A DNA stretch of 20,052 nt. Source: an uncultured Eubacteriales bacterium (lineage in GTDB: Bacteria > Bacillota > Clostridia > Oscillospirales > CAG-272). The notes under the pieces were generated by a model that saw nothing but the letters and a program-made list of their open reading frames with translations, did not search any database and had not been told where the DNA came from. The stretch covers positions 1 to 20,052 of the forward strand of contig CAKRSS010000036.1 of NCBI GenBank assembly GCA_934401725.1, read 5' to 3'. The translations under genes and the position numbers were made by a program. Shown here one piece after another: positions 1 through 7,587 of this stretch; the first letter of the stretch is position 1, and each line of letters starts with the position of its first letter.

Positions 1-285
1 CACGCATGACGGGAGTGGGGGAGTCCAGAGGGGGCGAACCGTAGGTTCGTCCCCTTTGGGGCGACTCTTTTGAAGATGATTATGCCTTCGGCATAATCAT
101 CTTGTTCTTTCTCTGCTCGCGGCAGAAAAGTACAGTTAAATCACGTCCCGCGGACGTTTTGGCGTGTGCCTGCCAAGGCTAAAGAACTTTTCTTAAAAAC
201 CGTTTTCCGCCGAACGTCCCGCCGCGCCACCGGGTTTGAAGGCACTCATCCCGCATACAGTCATATGCAATACGCCTCCCCCCGG
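1..285. repeat. Right end of large inverted-repeat element (copy 0, truncated by window start)
   Basis: This non-coding stretch is the right terminal arm of the element seen complete at 6965-8266. Bases 10-72 match the reverse complement of about 19255-19320 essentially exactly, and 60-135 match 8008-8085 apart from the hairpin at 73-103. It contains a GGGGGCGAACC/GGTTCGTCCCC hairpin (about 30-55), the GATTATGCC-TTC-GGCATAATC palindrome, a CTGCTCGCGGCAG stem, and the shared outer end motif CATATGCAATACGCC (262-276). No reading frame here looks coding. The remaining 286-348 holds only A/T-rich direct repeats (AAAAAACTCTT) and the proC leader. Confidence 0.8.
73..103. repeat. Perfect 14-bp palindrome hairpin, copy 0 version
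   Basis: AAGATGATTATGCC at 73-86 pairs perfectly with 90-103 around a TTC loop. Compared with the copies at 7175-7205 and 8024-8054, two adjacent base pairs differ and both partners have changed. Confidence 0.85.
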
Positions 286-348
286 CTCGCCCATCGGACT
301 AAAAAACTCTTTTTCAAAAAACTCTTTATAAGAAAGGATTCATAAACC

Positions 349-1143
349 ATGTCAATTGGTTTTTTAGGCTACGGCAACCTTGCCAAAGCCCTCACCCGCG
401 GACTTTGCCGCCCCGGCGGCGCGCTGTCGCCCGCCGAGATCACTGTCACTGCGCACTCTGACGCTACCATAAACGCCGCCGCCGCGGCGGGTCATGACAC
501 CTGCCCCGACGCCGCCGCGCTGTTCGCTAAGTGCGACACCGTGGTGCTGGCCGTCAAGCCGCGCGTCTTCCGCGAGATTGCACCCGCGCTGCGCGAATGC
601 ATCACGCCCGCGCATCGCGTCGTCAGCGTCATGTGCGCCGTCCATATCGACGAAATTGCCGCCGCGCTCGGCTGTCCCGTCATGCGTGTCATGCCGACGC
701 TGGCCGCCGCCGACGCCTGCGACATACTCGGCTACACCATCCCCGACGGCGCAGATTTCTCCGACCTCGTCCCGCTGCTCGCCTCGCTCGGCGATGCCCT
801 GCCCATGAACGAGCCCATGCTCGACCGCCTGACCGTCGCCGCTTCGTGCGGTCTCGGCTTCGCGGCGCACATTCTCGAGGCCTACAAGCGCGAGTGCATG
901 GCGCTCGGCTTTGACAGCGCGCAGTCCGACGCCATCGTGCGTCGCATGTTCGTCTACGCTGCCGAGTGCGGCCGCGACGACCCGCACCCCGCACCCGACG
1001 ACAGCTTCACCGCGCTCGAGTACCGTGTCGCTACACGCGGCGGCGCGACTGAGGCCGGTAACCTCGCCATGGACGCCGACCTGCGTCGTGCGCTGTCCGC
1101 CTGCTTCGGCGCGGCCGGCGAGCGCGCCATCCCGCGCGACTGA
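349..1143 (+). CDS. proC: Pyrroline-5-carboxylate reductase family protein (divergent ProC)
   Basis: The 264-residue product has the length and order of a P5C reductase, the cytoplasmic NAD(P)H enzyme that makes proline from pyrroline-5-carboxylate. Visible features are the N-terminal Rossmann motif GYGNLA (residues 7-12), VLAVKP (66-71), RVMPT (113-117) and the C-terminal family signature RVATRGGATEAG (226-237). It is divergent. The usual MPNTP is MPT-L-A, and the usual Gly/Ser-rich SGSGPAY segment reads ASCGLGFAAHILEAY (165-179). Activity on P5C is therefore inferred, and a related imine or ketone reductase is possible. An AAAGGA at 333-338 lies 10 bases before the ATG, which supports this start. 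No clear sigma-A promoter is visible upstream, where the repeat arm ends. Confidence 0.8.
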   Translation: MSIGFLGYGNLAKALTRGLCRPGGALSPAEITVTAHSDATINAAAAAGHDTCPDAAALFAKCDTVVLAVKPRVFREIAPALRECITPAHRVVSVMCAVHIDEIAAALGCPVMRVMPTLAAADACDILGYTIPDGADFSDLVPLLASLGDALPMNEPMLDRLTVAASCGLGFAAHILEAYKRECMALGFDSAQSDAIVRRMFVYAAECGRDDPHPAPDDSFTALEYRVATRGGATEAGNLAMDADLRRALSACFGAAGERAIPRD

Positions 1144-1150
1144 CCACGAC

Positions 1151-1208
1151 TGCGCCTTTCGCGCCTTATCTGCGCCTTATCTGCGCCTTATCTGCGCCTC
1201 GCCTGCGC
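1151..1208. repeat. Short tandem repeat of TGCGCCTTATC
   Basis: About five 11-bp units (consensus TGCGCCTTATC) follow directly behind the proC stop codon, with the outer units degenerate. No hairpin or reading frame is associated with them. Confidence 0.8.
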
Positions 1209-1241
1209 CGTGGCTACGTCGCATCGAGCCCGCCCGCACTG

Positions 1242-1268
1242 GCATTTCCGCGCGCCGTGGCATATACT
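1242..1268 (+). promoter_or_regulatory. Candidate sigma-E promoter for spoVM
   Basis: GCATTT (1242-1247), 13 bases, then CATATACT (1261-1268). This resembles the sporulation sigma-E pattern, whose -10 box is close to CATACAnT (7 of 8 positions agree). It sits 27 bases before the SpoVM start, and spoVM is sigma-E-dependent in Bacillus. The call rests on a degenerate consensus. Confidence 0.35.
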
Positions 1269-1295
1269 GTTGACAGAACACCGCGGAGGTCAGAT

Positions 1296-1379
1296 ATGAA
1301 AATCGTAATAATCAAATCCCCTGCTCTGCTGGCGCCGTTTCTGCGCAGGTTCTTCGGAATACGCAAATCCGGCAAGTAA
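1296..1379 (+). CDS. spoVM: SpoVM-like sporulation peptide (27 aa)
   Basis: This 27-residue open frame begins MKIVIIKSPALL and ends FFGIRKSGK. It aligns without gaps, except one near the end, to the pattern of Bacillus SpoVM: MK at the start, IK then P9, a Leu at 11-12, Arg at 17, Gly at 21 and RK near the end. SpoVM is an amphipathic helix that binds the convex outer forespore membrane and anchors the SpoIVA ATPase, starting coat assembly. Support comes from a strong GGAGGT at 1285-1290 five bases before the ATG, a possible sigma-E promoter upstream and an intrinsic terminator directly behind. It is monocistronic between proC and a lipoprotein gene. At this length similarity alone is weak, but the combined signals are good. 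Confidence 0.75.
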   Translation: MKIVIIKSPALLAPFLRRFFGIRKSGK

Positions 1380-1382
1380 AGC

Positions 1383-1425
1383 GACACCCCGTCGGGAAGT
1401 GAAATCCCGGCGGGGGTGCTTTTTT
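1383..1425 (+). terminator. Intrinsic terminator after spoVM
   Basis: CACCCCGTCGGGA pairs with TCCCGGCGGGGGTG (one bulge, one G-T pair) around a short loop, followed by TTTTTT at 1420-1425. It lies four bases beyond the stop codon. Confidence 0.85.
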
Positions 1426-1511
1426 GACCGTGATTTTTCACAAAAACGAGGGGCTCTGACCGTCAGTTTCAACAAAAACTGCCGCTCGCGCGCGTTTCGG
1501 TCAAATAAAGA

Positions 1512-1541
1512 TTGACAAATTGTCCGGGCGTATGCTATAAT
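1512..1541 (+). promoter_or_regulatory. Sigma-A promoter of the 1585 lipoprotein gene
   Basis: TTGACA (1512-1517), 18-bp spacer, TATAAT (1536-1541). Both boxes match the consensus. The predicted start near 1548 leaves a leader of about 37 bases with AAAGGAAA before the ATG. Confidence 0.8.
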
Positions 1542-1584
1542 TCTTACAGTAGCTGATTTTACTTTAATGAAAGGAAATTTTACA

Positions 1585-2688
1585 ATGAAAAGAATTATCA
1601 CACTCGTTCTGGCGCTTATCATGGTGAGCGCGCTGTTCGTCGGATGCAACAACAACGCGAACAATCCGTCCGACTCCACGACTCCCACTGCCGGAACCAC
1701 CACTCCGAAGCCCAGTGACACGACCCCGTCCGACACGACGTCCGCGAAGCCCGTGGAAACAACTTCCGCTAAGCCCAAGGATACGACAACCGCAAAGCCG
1801 CAGGACACGACAACCGAGGCTCCGAAGGTTGAGCTTCCCGCCATTCCCGAGGGCACCATGGTTTACTTTGAGAACTTCGACAGCTATGCCGACGCCAACG
1901 ATTCCGACGCTGTTGCAAAGCTGCTGGGCTGGCAGATCCGCAACAAGCAGGATGGTGCACTGACCGACAACTCCGCGTCCTACGCAATTGAGAGCGGTCG
2001 GTTTAAGGTCACGAACTGGGCAGACGGCGCTGTTGCAACTCCCAACGACTCCTATGTCCTGATCGCCAACAGCAATTATATGGCTGCCGCCTGCCAGGGT
2101 GACTACACAATTCAGTATGACGTGTTCTACACTGCAGTCAAATCCCACGACCGTTACATAAATATAATCGAGAACTACGACGGCTGCAATTCCTACAACT
2201 CCTTCCACCTCCGCGCCTCCGGCTACGGTCACAACCAGAACCGCCTGTTTGGAACATGGAACGGACAATACGACCTCAAGGGCTCCGATCTCTATGCCCC
2301 CGACACGGATGACTCAGACGGCACCTCCTCTATAGCAAAGAAGCTGATGGGCGTTGATTACGATAAGACAAATCTCGTTCTGCTGAATGTTCCGGTCACT
2401 GTCCGTGTTCAGTGCAGCTACAACGACGGCCCCAGCATCTGGCTGAGAGACAACAGCAAGGCTGGCGCGCAGTTCGTCTGTGTCTCCAAGTACGACCTCG
2501 GCTCCACCGGTGCTATCTTCTGGAATGCCATCGAAGAATACGCGATCTGCCTTAAGGTCGGCGGTGCTATAGACGGTTACGTCGACAACATAGCCGTTTG
2601 GACCGGTCTCGGCGATATCCCCGCCGACACCTCCACCACCGCCTACACCACCGCAATCGCTGACTACCTCGCAAAGGTAAGCAAGTAA
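1585..2688 (+). CDS. Surface lipoprotein with Thr/Pro linker and beta-sandwich domain
   Basis: The product is 367 aa from the ATG at 1585. An in-frame ATG at 1567 lies upstream of the AAAGGAAA ribosome site and is rejected. Residues 1-20 are a lipoprotein signal peptide with lipobox LFVGC, giving lipid-modified Cys21. Residues of about 24-85 are a Thr/Pro/Lys linker with repeats of the kind KP-x-DTT. The rest begins with a YFENFDSY segment and ends with YVDNIAVWTG, a pattern seen in LamG/concanavalin-like jelly-roll domains and also in the 2806 and 5986 proteins. It is therefore probably a cell-surface glycan-binding or glycan-processing protein, but no catalytic residues were recognised. It has its own promoter and terminator, so it is monocistronic. 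No C-terminal anchor is present. Confidence 0.8.
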   Translation: MKRIITLVLALIMVSALFVGCNNNANNPSDSTTPTAGTTTPKPSDTTPSDTTSAKPVETTSAKPKDTTTAKPQDTTTEAPKVELPAIPEGTMVYFENFDSYADANDSDAVAKLLGWQIRNKQDGALTDNSASYAIESGRFKVTNWADGAVATPNDSYVLIANSNYMAAACQGDYTIQYDVFYTAVKSHDRYINIIENYDGCNSYNSFHLRASGYGHNQNRLFGTWNGQYDLKGSDLYAPDTDDSDGTSSIAKKLMGVDYDKTNLVLLNVPVTVRVQCSYNDGPSIWLRDNSKAGAQFVCVSKYDLGSTGAIFWNAIEEYAICLKVGGAIDGYVDNIAVWTGLGDIPADTSTTAYTTAIADYLAKVSK

Positions 2689-2690
2689 TA

Positions 2691-2727
2691 CAAACACAAC
2701 CCCCGCCTCGTGCGGGGGTTTGTGTTT
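2691..2727 (+). terminator. Intrinsic terminator after the 1585 gene
   Basis: CAAACACAACCCCCGC pairs with GCGGGGGTTTGTGTTT (one bulge) around CTCGT. The A/T-rich arms could let it work in both directions between these convergent genes. Confidence 0.8.
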
Positions 2728-2764
2728 ATACGAGGAAAATTTCGCGCGCTGCACCACAACAAAA

Positions 2765-2794
2765 CGCCCCCTCGGACTTTCGTCCGAGGGGGCG
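2765..2794 (-). terminator. Intrinsic terminator of the 2806 gene
   Basis: CGCCCCCTCGGAC (2765-2777) pairs perfectly with 2782-2794. On the minus strand the stem is followed by TTTTGTTG, twelve bases beyond the stop codon of the leftward gene. Confidence 0.85.
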
Positions 2795-2805
2795 CGTGTT
2801 ATTGA

Positions 2806-3804
2806 TCATTTCTTTTTGCGGCGGAGGACTGCTGCTGCGGGAAGCAGGCAGGCGGTGACGCCGAGAGCTACGACAGAGCCGCAACCGCCCGTTTTCTCGG
2901 GCGCGGTGGTGTTCGCTTCCGTGGGCTTCGGGGTGGTCGTGCCCGCGGGCTCGGGAGTCGTCGTGTCGTCAGCCTTGGGAGTCGTGGTATCATCGGACTT
3001 AGGAGTGGTGGTGTCATCGGGCTTCTCGGTTGTGGTCTCGACCGGCTTGGTGTCGACCGCCTCCAGCTTCTCGCCCGAGACGAGCATTCCCTTGTAAATG
3101 TTGACGTCGCTGATGGTTACGGGCTGATTCTCCCAGTAGGTGTAGAGGAAGAGCCCGACGTGCTCGGTGTAAAAAATGATGATTTCGGTGTCAACGGTCT
3201 CGTCAATGAGAACCCAGTTTCCGCCGCTGTCCTTTATGTAGGCCTTCATGGTGCAGCGCTGGCCGTTGAACTCGAGCGCGAACTCCTGCACGGACGGGAA
3301 AGTGCCGCCGTTGGTCTTGACGTTGGAGTCAAGATTGACGCCCGCATCGGCGTAGACTATGGTGTTGTGTCCCGCCAACGTGGACGTGCCGGCGAGAAGG
3401 CGTTGGTTATAGGAATAGCCGTAGATGCCGTACTGGTCGTCGACGAAAACGCCGAGCGCGGAATCGACGGTGTCGCGCGTGACGGTGTAGTACATGGTGT
3501 AGGCGTTGTTTGCGCCGAGCGGCAGGCAGGTGATTTCTGCGCCCCAGCGGCTCTTGGACTTGTTGGTCTTGGTATAGATGGTTGCCTTGCCGTGGTTGAC
3601 GGCATCGACCTCAACGGTCGGGTCGCCGTACGTCTTTTCGGGCTTGTAAAACTCGTCACCGTAAAAGTCGACGGTGTAAACAAGATCGCCGTCCTTCGCG
3701 GCGGCGTACTTATCCTCCGCGGCGGCAACAGGAAGGCAGGCGAGACAAAGTGACATCAGAATACATGCCACAAGGCAGACAGCGGACAATTTCTTCATAA
3801 ACAT
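2806..3804 (-). CDS. Secreted surface protein with Thr linker and GGCGS C-terminal anchor
   Basis: The 332-residue product has a cleavable signal peptide (MFMKKLSAV through PVAAA, about 29 residues). A beta-rich domain of about 210 residues starts with LVYTVDFYGDEF and ends with ISDVNIYKG. A linker of repeated DDTTTPK units follows (about 258-302). The C-terminus has the order EKTGGCGS (303-310), a hydrophobic stretch (VVALG...AAAVL) and the basic end RRKKK. This layout matches known C-terminal sorting signals such as MYXO-CTERM in its three-part plan, so the protein is probably held at the outer membrane face through or near Cys308. The domain resembles a LamG-like jelly roll; its ligand is unknown. 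AGAGG lies about seven bases before the ATG at 3804. It is paralogous to the 5986 protein. Confidence 0.8.
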   Translation of the reverse strand: MFMKKLSAVCLVACILMSLCLACLPVAAAEDKYAAAKDGDLVYTVDFYGDEFYKPEKTYGDPTVEVDAVNHGKATIYTKTNKSKSRWGAEITCLPLGANNAYTMYYTVTRDTVDSALGVFVDDQYGIYGYSYNQRLLAGTSTLAGHNTIVYADAGVNLDSNVKTNGGTFPSVQEFALEFNGQRCTMKAYIKDSGGNWVLIDETVDTEIIIFYTEHVGLFLYTYWENQPVTISDVNIYKGMLVSGEKLEAVDTKPVETTTEKPDDTTTPKSDDTTTPKADDTTTPEPAGTTTPKPTEANTTAPEKTGGCGSVVALGVTACLLPAAAVLRRKKK

Positions 3805-3854
3805 GACCTAACCTCTCTTAAAATATCCCCGCTCCAGCGGGTTCTCTACAAACA

Positions 3855-3883
3855 ATTATATATCACCGCCAAACGTTTGTCAA
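3855..3883 (-). promoter_or_regulatory. Sigma-A promoter of the 2806 gene, with embedded palindrome
   Basis: On the minus strand TTGACA (3878-3883), 17-bp spacer and TATAAT (3855-3860) are all at consensus. The -35 box overlaps a 10-bp palindrome CAAACGTTTG (3870-3879). Its central CG dyad is compatible with a LacI-family operator, but no second copy or regulator is present. Confidence 0.8.
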
Positions 3884-3996
3884 GTGGGAGTTTTGTGCTC
3901 GGCGGGGGAGTTCGCCTGCGGACGGCGGAATCCCCCCACGCTGCCCGTCACCCACAGAACGTGGAATCCCCCTCCAAAAAGATTGCGGGCTATGTC

Positions 3997-4024
3997 TTGA
4001 CTTTTCGGGATTTATGTGTATAAT
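3997..4024 (+). promoter_or_regulatory. Sigma-A promoter of the phosphoribosyltransferase-aspS genes
   Basis: TTGACT (3997-4002), 16-bp spacer, TATAAT (4019-4024). Transcription would start near 4031, which excludes a start codon at 4014 and favours 4041 or 4059. Confidence 0.75.
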
Positions 4025-4058
4025 TAATGATGGAAGGCTAATGAAAAGAGAGATACAT

Positions 4059-4616
4059 ATGAAAACCTACAAAATGACCATCGCCGGACTGGAACGGCAT
4101 CTGCCGATCTGTCCTCTTAACGATAAGCTGTCCATCGGAGCGTTCGTCATATTCGGCGACCCCGAGCTGACTACCGCCTGCGCCAAGGCTCTGCTTGAGC
4201 GTGCCCCGGAGTACGATTACCTCATCTCCGCCGAGGCAAAGGGCATTCCGCTGGTGCACGAAATGGCGCGCCTCGCGGGCAACCAAAAATATTTCCTCGC
4301 ACGTAAGGCACCGAAGCTGTACATGACCGGCGTCATGAAGGTCACTGTCCGCTCCATCACCACCGATGCCGAGCAGCTCCTCTACCTCGACACCGCAGAC
4401 GCAGACCTTATGAAGGGTAAGCGCATTCTCATCGTCGATGACGTCATCTCGACCGGTGAGTCGCTGCACGCAATTGAGGAGCTCGTCAACGAGGCCGGCG
4501 GCATCATCTGCGGCCGCATGACCATCCTCGCCGAGGGCGACGCGCGCGGACGTTCCGACATCACCTACCTCGAGCCGCTCCCGCTGTTCGACCACGACGG
4601 CAACCCGCTCGACTGA
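4059..4616 (+). CDS. Adenine phosphoribosyltransferase-like protein
   Basis: The 185-residue cytoplasmic protein is of the type I phosphoribosyltransferase fold. The PRPP-binding loop RILIVDDVISTGES (122-135), with its two Asp residues and the TGES turn, is intact. An upstream AEAKGIPLVHEMA segment (58-70) resembles the adenine-PRTase pyrophosphate region. The likely reaction is adenine plus PRPP to AMP (purine salvage). It differs from classical Apt in the C-terminal EPLPLFD segment (172-178), so a regulator role or another base cannot be excluded. The start at 4059 (MKTYKM) is preferred, with AGAGAG six bases upstream; the in-frame ATG at 4041 has too short a spacing to GGAAGG. aspS follows 34 bases later with its own ribosome site, so the two are probably co-transcribed. 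Confidence 0.75.
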   Translation: MKTYKMTIAGLERHLPICPLNDKLSIGAFVIFGDPELTTACAKALLERAPEYDYLISAEAKGIPLVHEMARLAGNQKYFLARKAPKLYMTGVMKVTVRSITTDAEQLLYLDTADADLMKGKRILIVDDVISTGESLHAIEELVNEAGGIICGRMTILAEGDARGRSDITYLEPLPLFDHDGNPLD

Positions 4617-4650
4617 ACCAAAGTATCAATCCCAAGAAAGGTATAAATCA

Positions 4651-5940
4651 ATGGAAAGAACATACATCAAGGACGTAAAGCCCGGCGCGCGCTGCCGTAT
4701 TGCGGGCTTCGTCGAAAACCTCCGCAATAAGCGCACTATGGCCTTCCTTGTCATCAAGGACATAACCGGCAAGCTGCAGGTCACGCTCGAAAAGGAAAAA
4801 TACCCCGAGCTCGCCGCTAAGGTCGACACGCTCACAATACACTCGGTCATCTCGGTCGAGGGCGAGGTCGTGGCAAACGAGTACGTCAAAATGGGCGGCA
4901 TCGAAATGCTGCCGGACGCGCTCGAGGTCTACTCCATCGCCGACGCCCTGCCCATCAAGGACGACTCCGAAATCGACTCCCGCATGGACTTCCGCTGGAT
5001 CGACATGCGCCGTGAGCAGAACCAGCTCATGATGAAAATGCAGACCACGCTGACCGCCGCCCTGCGCGACTTCCTGCTCGAGCGCAACTTTATTGAGATC
5101 CACACACCTAAGCTGATCGGCGCGGCGAGCGAGTCCGGCTCCGAGGTGTTCGAGGTCAAGTACTTCGATACCAAGGCCTACCTCGCGCAGTCGCCTCAGT
5201 TCTATAAGCAGATGGCCATGGCCGCGGGCCTTGACCGGATTTTCGAGTCCGGCCCCGTATTCCGCGCCGAAAAGTCATATACCAATAAGCACGCCACCGA
5301 GTTCACCGGCTTCGACCTCGAGTTCAGCTACGTAACCAGCTGCGAGGAGGTCATGCACATGGAGGAGGAGCTGCTCGCCTACGCCTTCGCCCGCGTCGCT
5401 GAACGCCACGGCGAGGACATCGAGCGCCTGTTCGGCAAAAAGGTCATCGTGCCGACCGTTCCCTTCCCCCGCATCAGGCTGCGCGACCTCTACGCCGAGC
5501 TTGAGGAGCGCTACGGCTATACCGTCGCCGACGAGGCCAAGGGTGACCTGACCACCGACGCCGAGCACCTGTGCGCCAGGTTCGCTATGGAAAAGTACGG
5601 ATCCGAATTTCTGTTCGTCACCGACTACGACGCCCGCGAGCGCGCCTTCTACCACATGCGCGACGAGCACGGCGTCCCGATGGGCTACGACCTCATCTGG
5701 CGCGGCTGCGAAATCACGACCGGCGCTGTCCGTGAGCACCGCTACGAGGTTCTCAAACGCCAGGCCGAGGAAAAGGGACTTGACAAGGACGTCGAGTTCT
5801 ACCTCCAGTTCTTCCGCTACGGCTGCCCACCCCACGGAGGCTTCGGCCTCGGACTTGACCGCCTGACCATGCTCTTCCTCGGTCTCTCTATCAAGGAAGC
5901 CGAGTTCCTGTTCCGCGGTCCCAACCGCCTGACTCCGTAA
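4651..5940 (+). CDS. aspS: Aspartyl-tRNA synthetase, archaeal type (Asp/Asn-tRNA charging)
   Basis: This 429-residue class IIb synthetase has an N-terminal OB-fold anticodon domain (about 1-105) and a catalytic core. Seen in the core are the QSPQFYKQ signature (180-187), motif 2 FRAEKS with the following Glu/Asp residues (204-224) and motif 3 GLGLDR (399-404). The short length and the absence of the bacterial insertion domain (bacterial AspRS is near 590 aa) place it in the archaeal/eukaryotic AspRS type. In Clostridia such enzymes often supply Asp-tRNA(Asn) for GatCAB amidation beside a bacterial AspRS; whether this one is non-discriminating cannot be judged from the window. AGAAAGG lies nine bases before the ATG. 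No terminator separates it from the 5986 gene 45 bases downstream. Confidence 0.88.
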   Translation: MERTYIKDVKPGARCRIAGFVENLRNKRTMAFLVIKDITGKLQVTLEKEKYPELAAKVDTLTIHSVISVEGEVVANEYVKMGGIEMLPDALEVYSIADALPIKDDSEIDSRMDFRWIDMRREQNQLMMKMQTTLTAALRDFLLERNFIEIHTPKLIGAASESGSEVFEVKYFDTKAYLAQSPQFYKQMAMAAGLDRIFESGPVFRAEKSYTNKHATEFTGFDLEFSYVTSCEEVMHMEEELLAYAFARVAERHGEDIERLFGKKVIVPTVPFPRIRLRDLYAELEERYGYTVADEAKGDLTTDAEHLCARFAMEKYGSEFLFVTDYDARERAFYHMRDEHGVPMGYDLIWRGCEITTGAVREHRYEVLKRQAEEKGLDKDVEFYLQFFRYGCPPHGGFGLGLDRLTMLFLGLSIKEAEFLFRGPNRLTP

Positions 5941-5985
5941 GGCGTCGGCTCAACACGAAAAAATTTTTAAGGAGGGATAATACCC

Positions 5986-6963
5986 ATGAAAAAGCTTTGT
6001 CTGATGCTTGCGGTGCTGACGCTGCTCTGCGCTGCCTTCATCGTCCCCACCGCCGCTTATACCGACGGTGAGCTCATTTACTCCGAGGATTTCACCAACC
6101 CCACCCTCGACTACACCGACAAAAATGACAACTACGAAGCCACCGTCGCAAACGGCAAGCTTGAGTTGCTGTGCTTCAAGGGCAGCGCTTTCTACCGTCT
6201 CCCCGTCGACGACGTGACCGGACTTGACAAGTTCACCGTCGTCTACGACTGGAAGTACATCAGCTCCGCCGAGCCCAACAACCCCGGCCACACGCTTTAC
6301 TTCCTGTTCGGCATCAAGGACGCCACCAACGGCATTTACGTCGGTCTGTCGCACGTCAACGGAACCGAACATCTCGGCACTGTCATCAACGGCCAGTGGG
6401 GTCGTAAGTACCGCGGCCACTTCCAGGACGAGACCACTCTATCCAAGATGGCTGACATGAACACCGACACATTCCGCATCAAGATCGAGGTTGAGGACGG
6501 CGCTACCAAGGTTTATGTCAACGGCAAGCGTTACATCAAGGAGAGCGGCGAGGAGTGGAGAGACGCCGACAAGGTTGCTCCGCTGTGGTATGACGGCGGC
6601 TTCGGCTTCACCTCCCGTGGTGTAGGCGTTGACGTCTACATAGACAACATCGCCATCTACGCCGGAACCGGCATGGCAATCGACGATCTGCCCCAGATGA
6701 GCGAGGACACCACTCCCGTCGAGACCACGACCGAAACTCCCGTAACCACCCCTGAGCCCACTGAGACCTCGACCGAGGCTCCCGAGACGACTCCCGAGCC
6801 TGCCGGAACCACGACCGCAGCTCCCAAGGACACGACCACTGCAAAGCCGGATGACTCCATCACGGCTGCTCCCGAGAAGAGCGGTTGCGGCTCCGTCGTA
6901 GCGCTTGGCCTCATTGCCTGCCTGCTGCCTGCGGGTGTGGTGGTGTGCCGTAAGAAGCACTGA
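5986..6963 (+). CDS. Secreted surface protein with Thr linker and GCGS C-terminal anchor
   Basis: The 325-residue product begins with a signal peptide (MKKLCLMLAV through PTAA, cut near residue 24). A beta-sandwich domain follows, starting LIYSEDFTNPT and ending VYIDNIAIYAG, typical of LamG/DUF1080-like jelly rolls. Next is a linker of TTxEP and DTTTAKP units (about 240-296). The anchor is EKSGCGS (297-303), a hydrophobic stretch and RKKH. The last 26 residues are nearly identical to those of the 2806 protein, so the two are paralogues or share an exchanged tail. A strong GGAGGG at 5971-5976 precedes the ATG. No promoter was found in the 45-base gap behind aspS, so it may be read from the upstream promoter. 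The stop codon abuts the left end of repeat element A, whose first terminator faces this gene. Confidence 0.8.
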   Translation: MKKLCLMLAVLTLLCAAFIVPTAAYTDGELIYSEDFTNPTLDYTDKNDNYEATVANGKLELLCFKGSAFYRLPVDDVTGLDKFTVVYDWKYISSAEPNNPGHTLYFLFGIKDATNGIYVGLSHVNGTEHLGTVINGQWGRKYRGHFQDETTLSKMADMNTDTFRIKIEVEDGATKVYVNGKRYIKESGEEWRDADKVAPLWYDGGFGFTSRGVGVDVYIDNIAIYAGTGMAIDDLPQMSEDTTPVETTTETPVTTPEPTETSTEAPETTPEPAGTTTAAPKDTTTAKPDDSITAAPEKSGCGSVVALGLIACLLPAGVVVCRKKH

Positions 6964-6977
6964 TTGGGCGTATTGCT

Positions 6978-7007
6978 ATCAATGAAGTGCGGTAGCACTT
7001 CGTTGAT
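6978..7007. repeat. 13-bp stem hairpin at the outer edge of element A
   Basis: ATCAATGAAGTGC (6978-6990) pairs with 6995-7007 around GGTA, with one G-T pair. It replaces the CATATGCCT segment found at this place in the other arms. No T-tract follows, so it is not called a terminator. Confidence 0.7.
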
Positions 7008-7041
7008 GTTGCCCGTATGCTGTTAGATTAAATTGATTTTT

Positions 7042-7080
7042 GCGGTTCTCGCAGGTGACGCCTGCGGGGACCGCTTTTTT
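7042..7080 (+). terminator. Intrinsic terminator carried in left arm of element A
   Basis: A 14-bp stem (7042-7055 with 7061-7074, two G-T pairs) around TGACG is followed by TTTTTT. It faces transcription arriving from the 5986 gene. Confidence 0.9.
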
Positions 7081-7147
7081 GTATAAATAAGTTCTTTTAC
7101 CTTGGCGGGCTGCCGCCGTGGCGAACTCCGACGTGTTCGAAGTGTAC

Positions 7148-7169
7148 TTTTCTGTTATGCAACAGAAAA
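7148..7169. repeat. TTTTCTG hairpin, element A left arm
   Basis: TTTTCTGTT (7148-7156) pairs with AACAGAAAA (7161-7169) around ATGC. The copy B equivalent at 19230-19258 closes with C-G in place of T-A. Confidence 0.75.
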
Positions 7170-7174
7170 AGAAC

Positions 7175-7205
7175 AATTTGATTATGCCGAAGGCATAATC
7201 AAATT
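7175..7205. repeat. Perfect 14-bp palindrome hairpin, element A left arm
   Basis: AATTTGATTATGCC (7175-7188) pairs perfectly with 7192-7205 around GAA. It is the inverted counterpart of 8024-8054. Confidence 0.85.
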
Positions 7206-7587
7206 CAAAAGAGTGCACCAACGTTTGGACAACCCCCAACTCCCTTGATGGATTGGTGGTGGCGGGCGCTGGCCTCATTAGCGCACGCATCCGGCATCAC
7301 GCCTTTCGGTGACGCACGCCCTGTCCCCGCTCGGACTCGCCGTGGAGGCTGTGGGAAGCGTTTTTTCTAAACTTATAGGGACGTCTTTTGAGGTCGACCA
7401 GTGCGTGCGTGCGGATGGAAGCTTACAGTGGTGAGGCCGGGCGCGAAATGCTTGAGGGGGTTAGTTTGGGGCAGAAAAACGGCTAAAATTGAACGCTCGC
7501 CGAGCCCCGGAAGCCCCGTTTCCCGCCCGCGAGCCTCATTTTTTTGCCTGCAAGCCCCATTCTCCGCCCGCCATGCCCTATTATCTC

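Noticed and set aside
30..55. GGTTCG-containing hairpin as a tRNA T-arm
   Set aside because: No acceptor, D or anticodon arm surrounds it, and the same hairpin recurs inside the repeat arm at 19270-19305.
1567..1584. Upstream in-frame ATG for the 1585 lipoprotein
   Set aside because: The AAAGGAAA ribosome site lies after it, and the signal peptide begins at the second Met.
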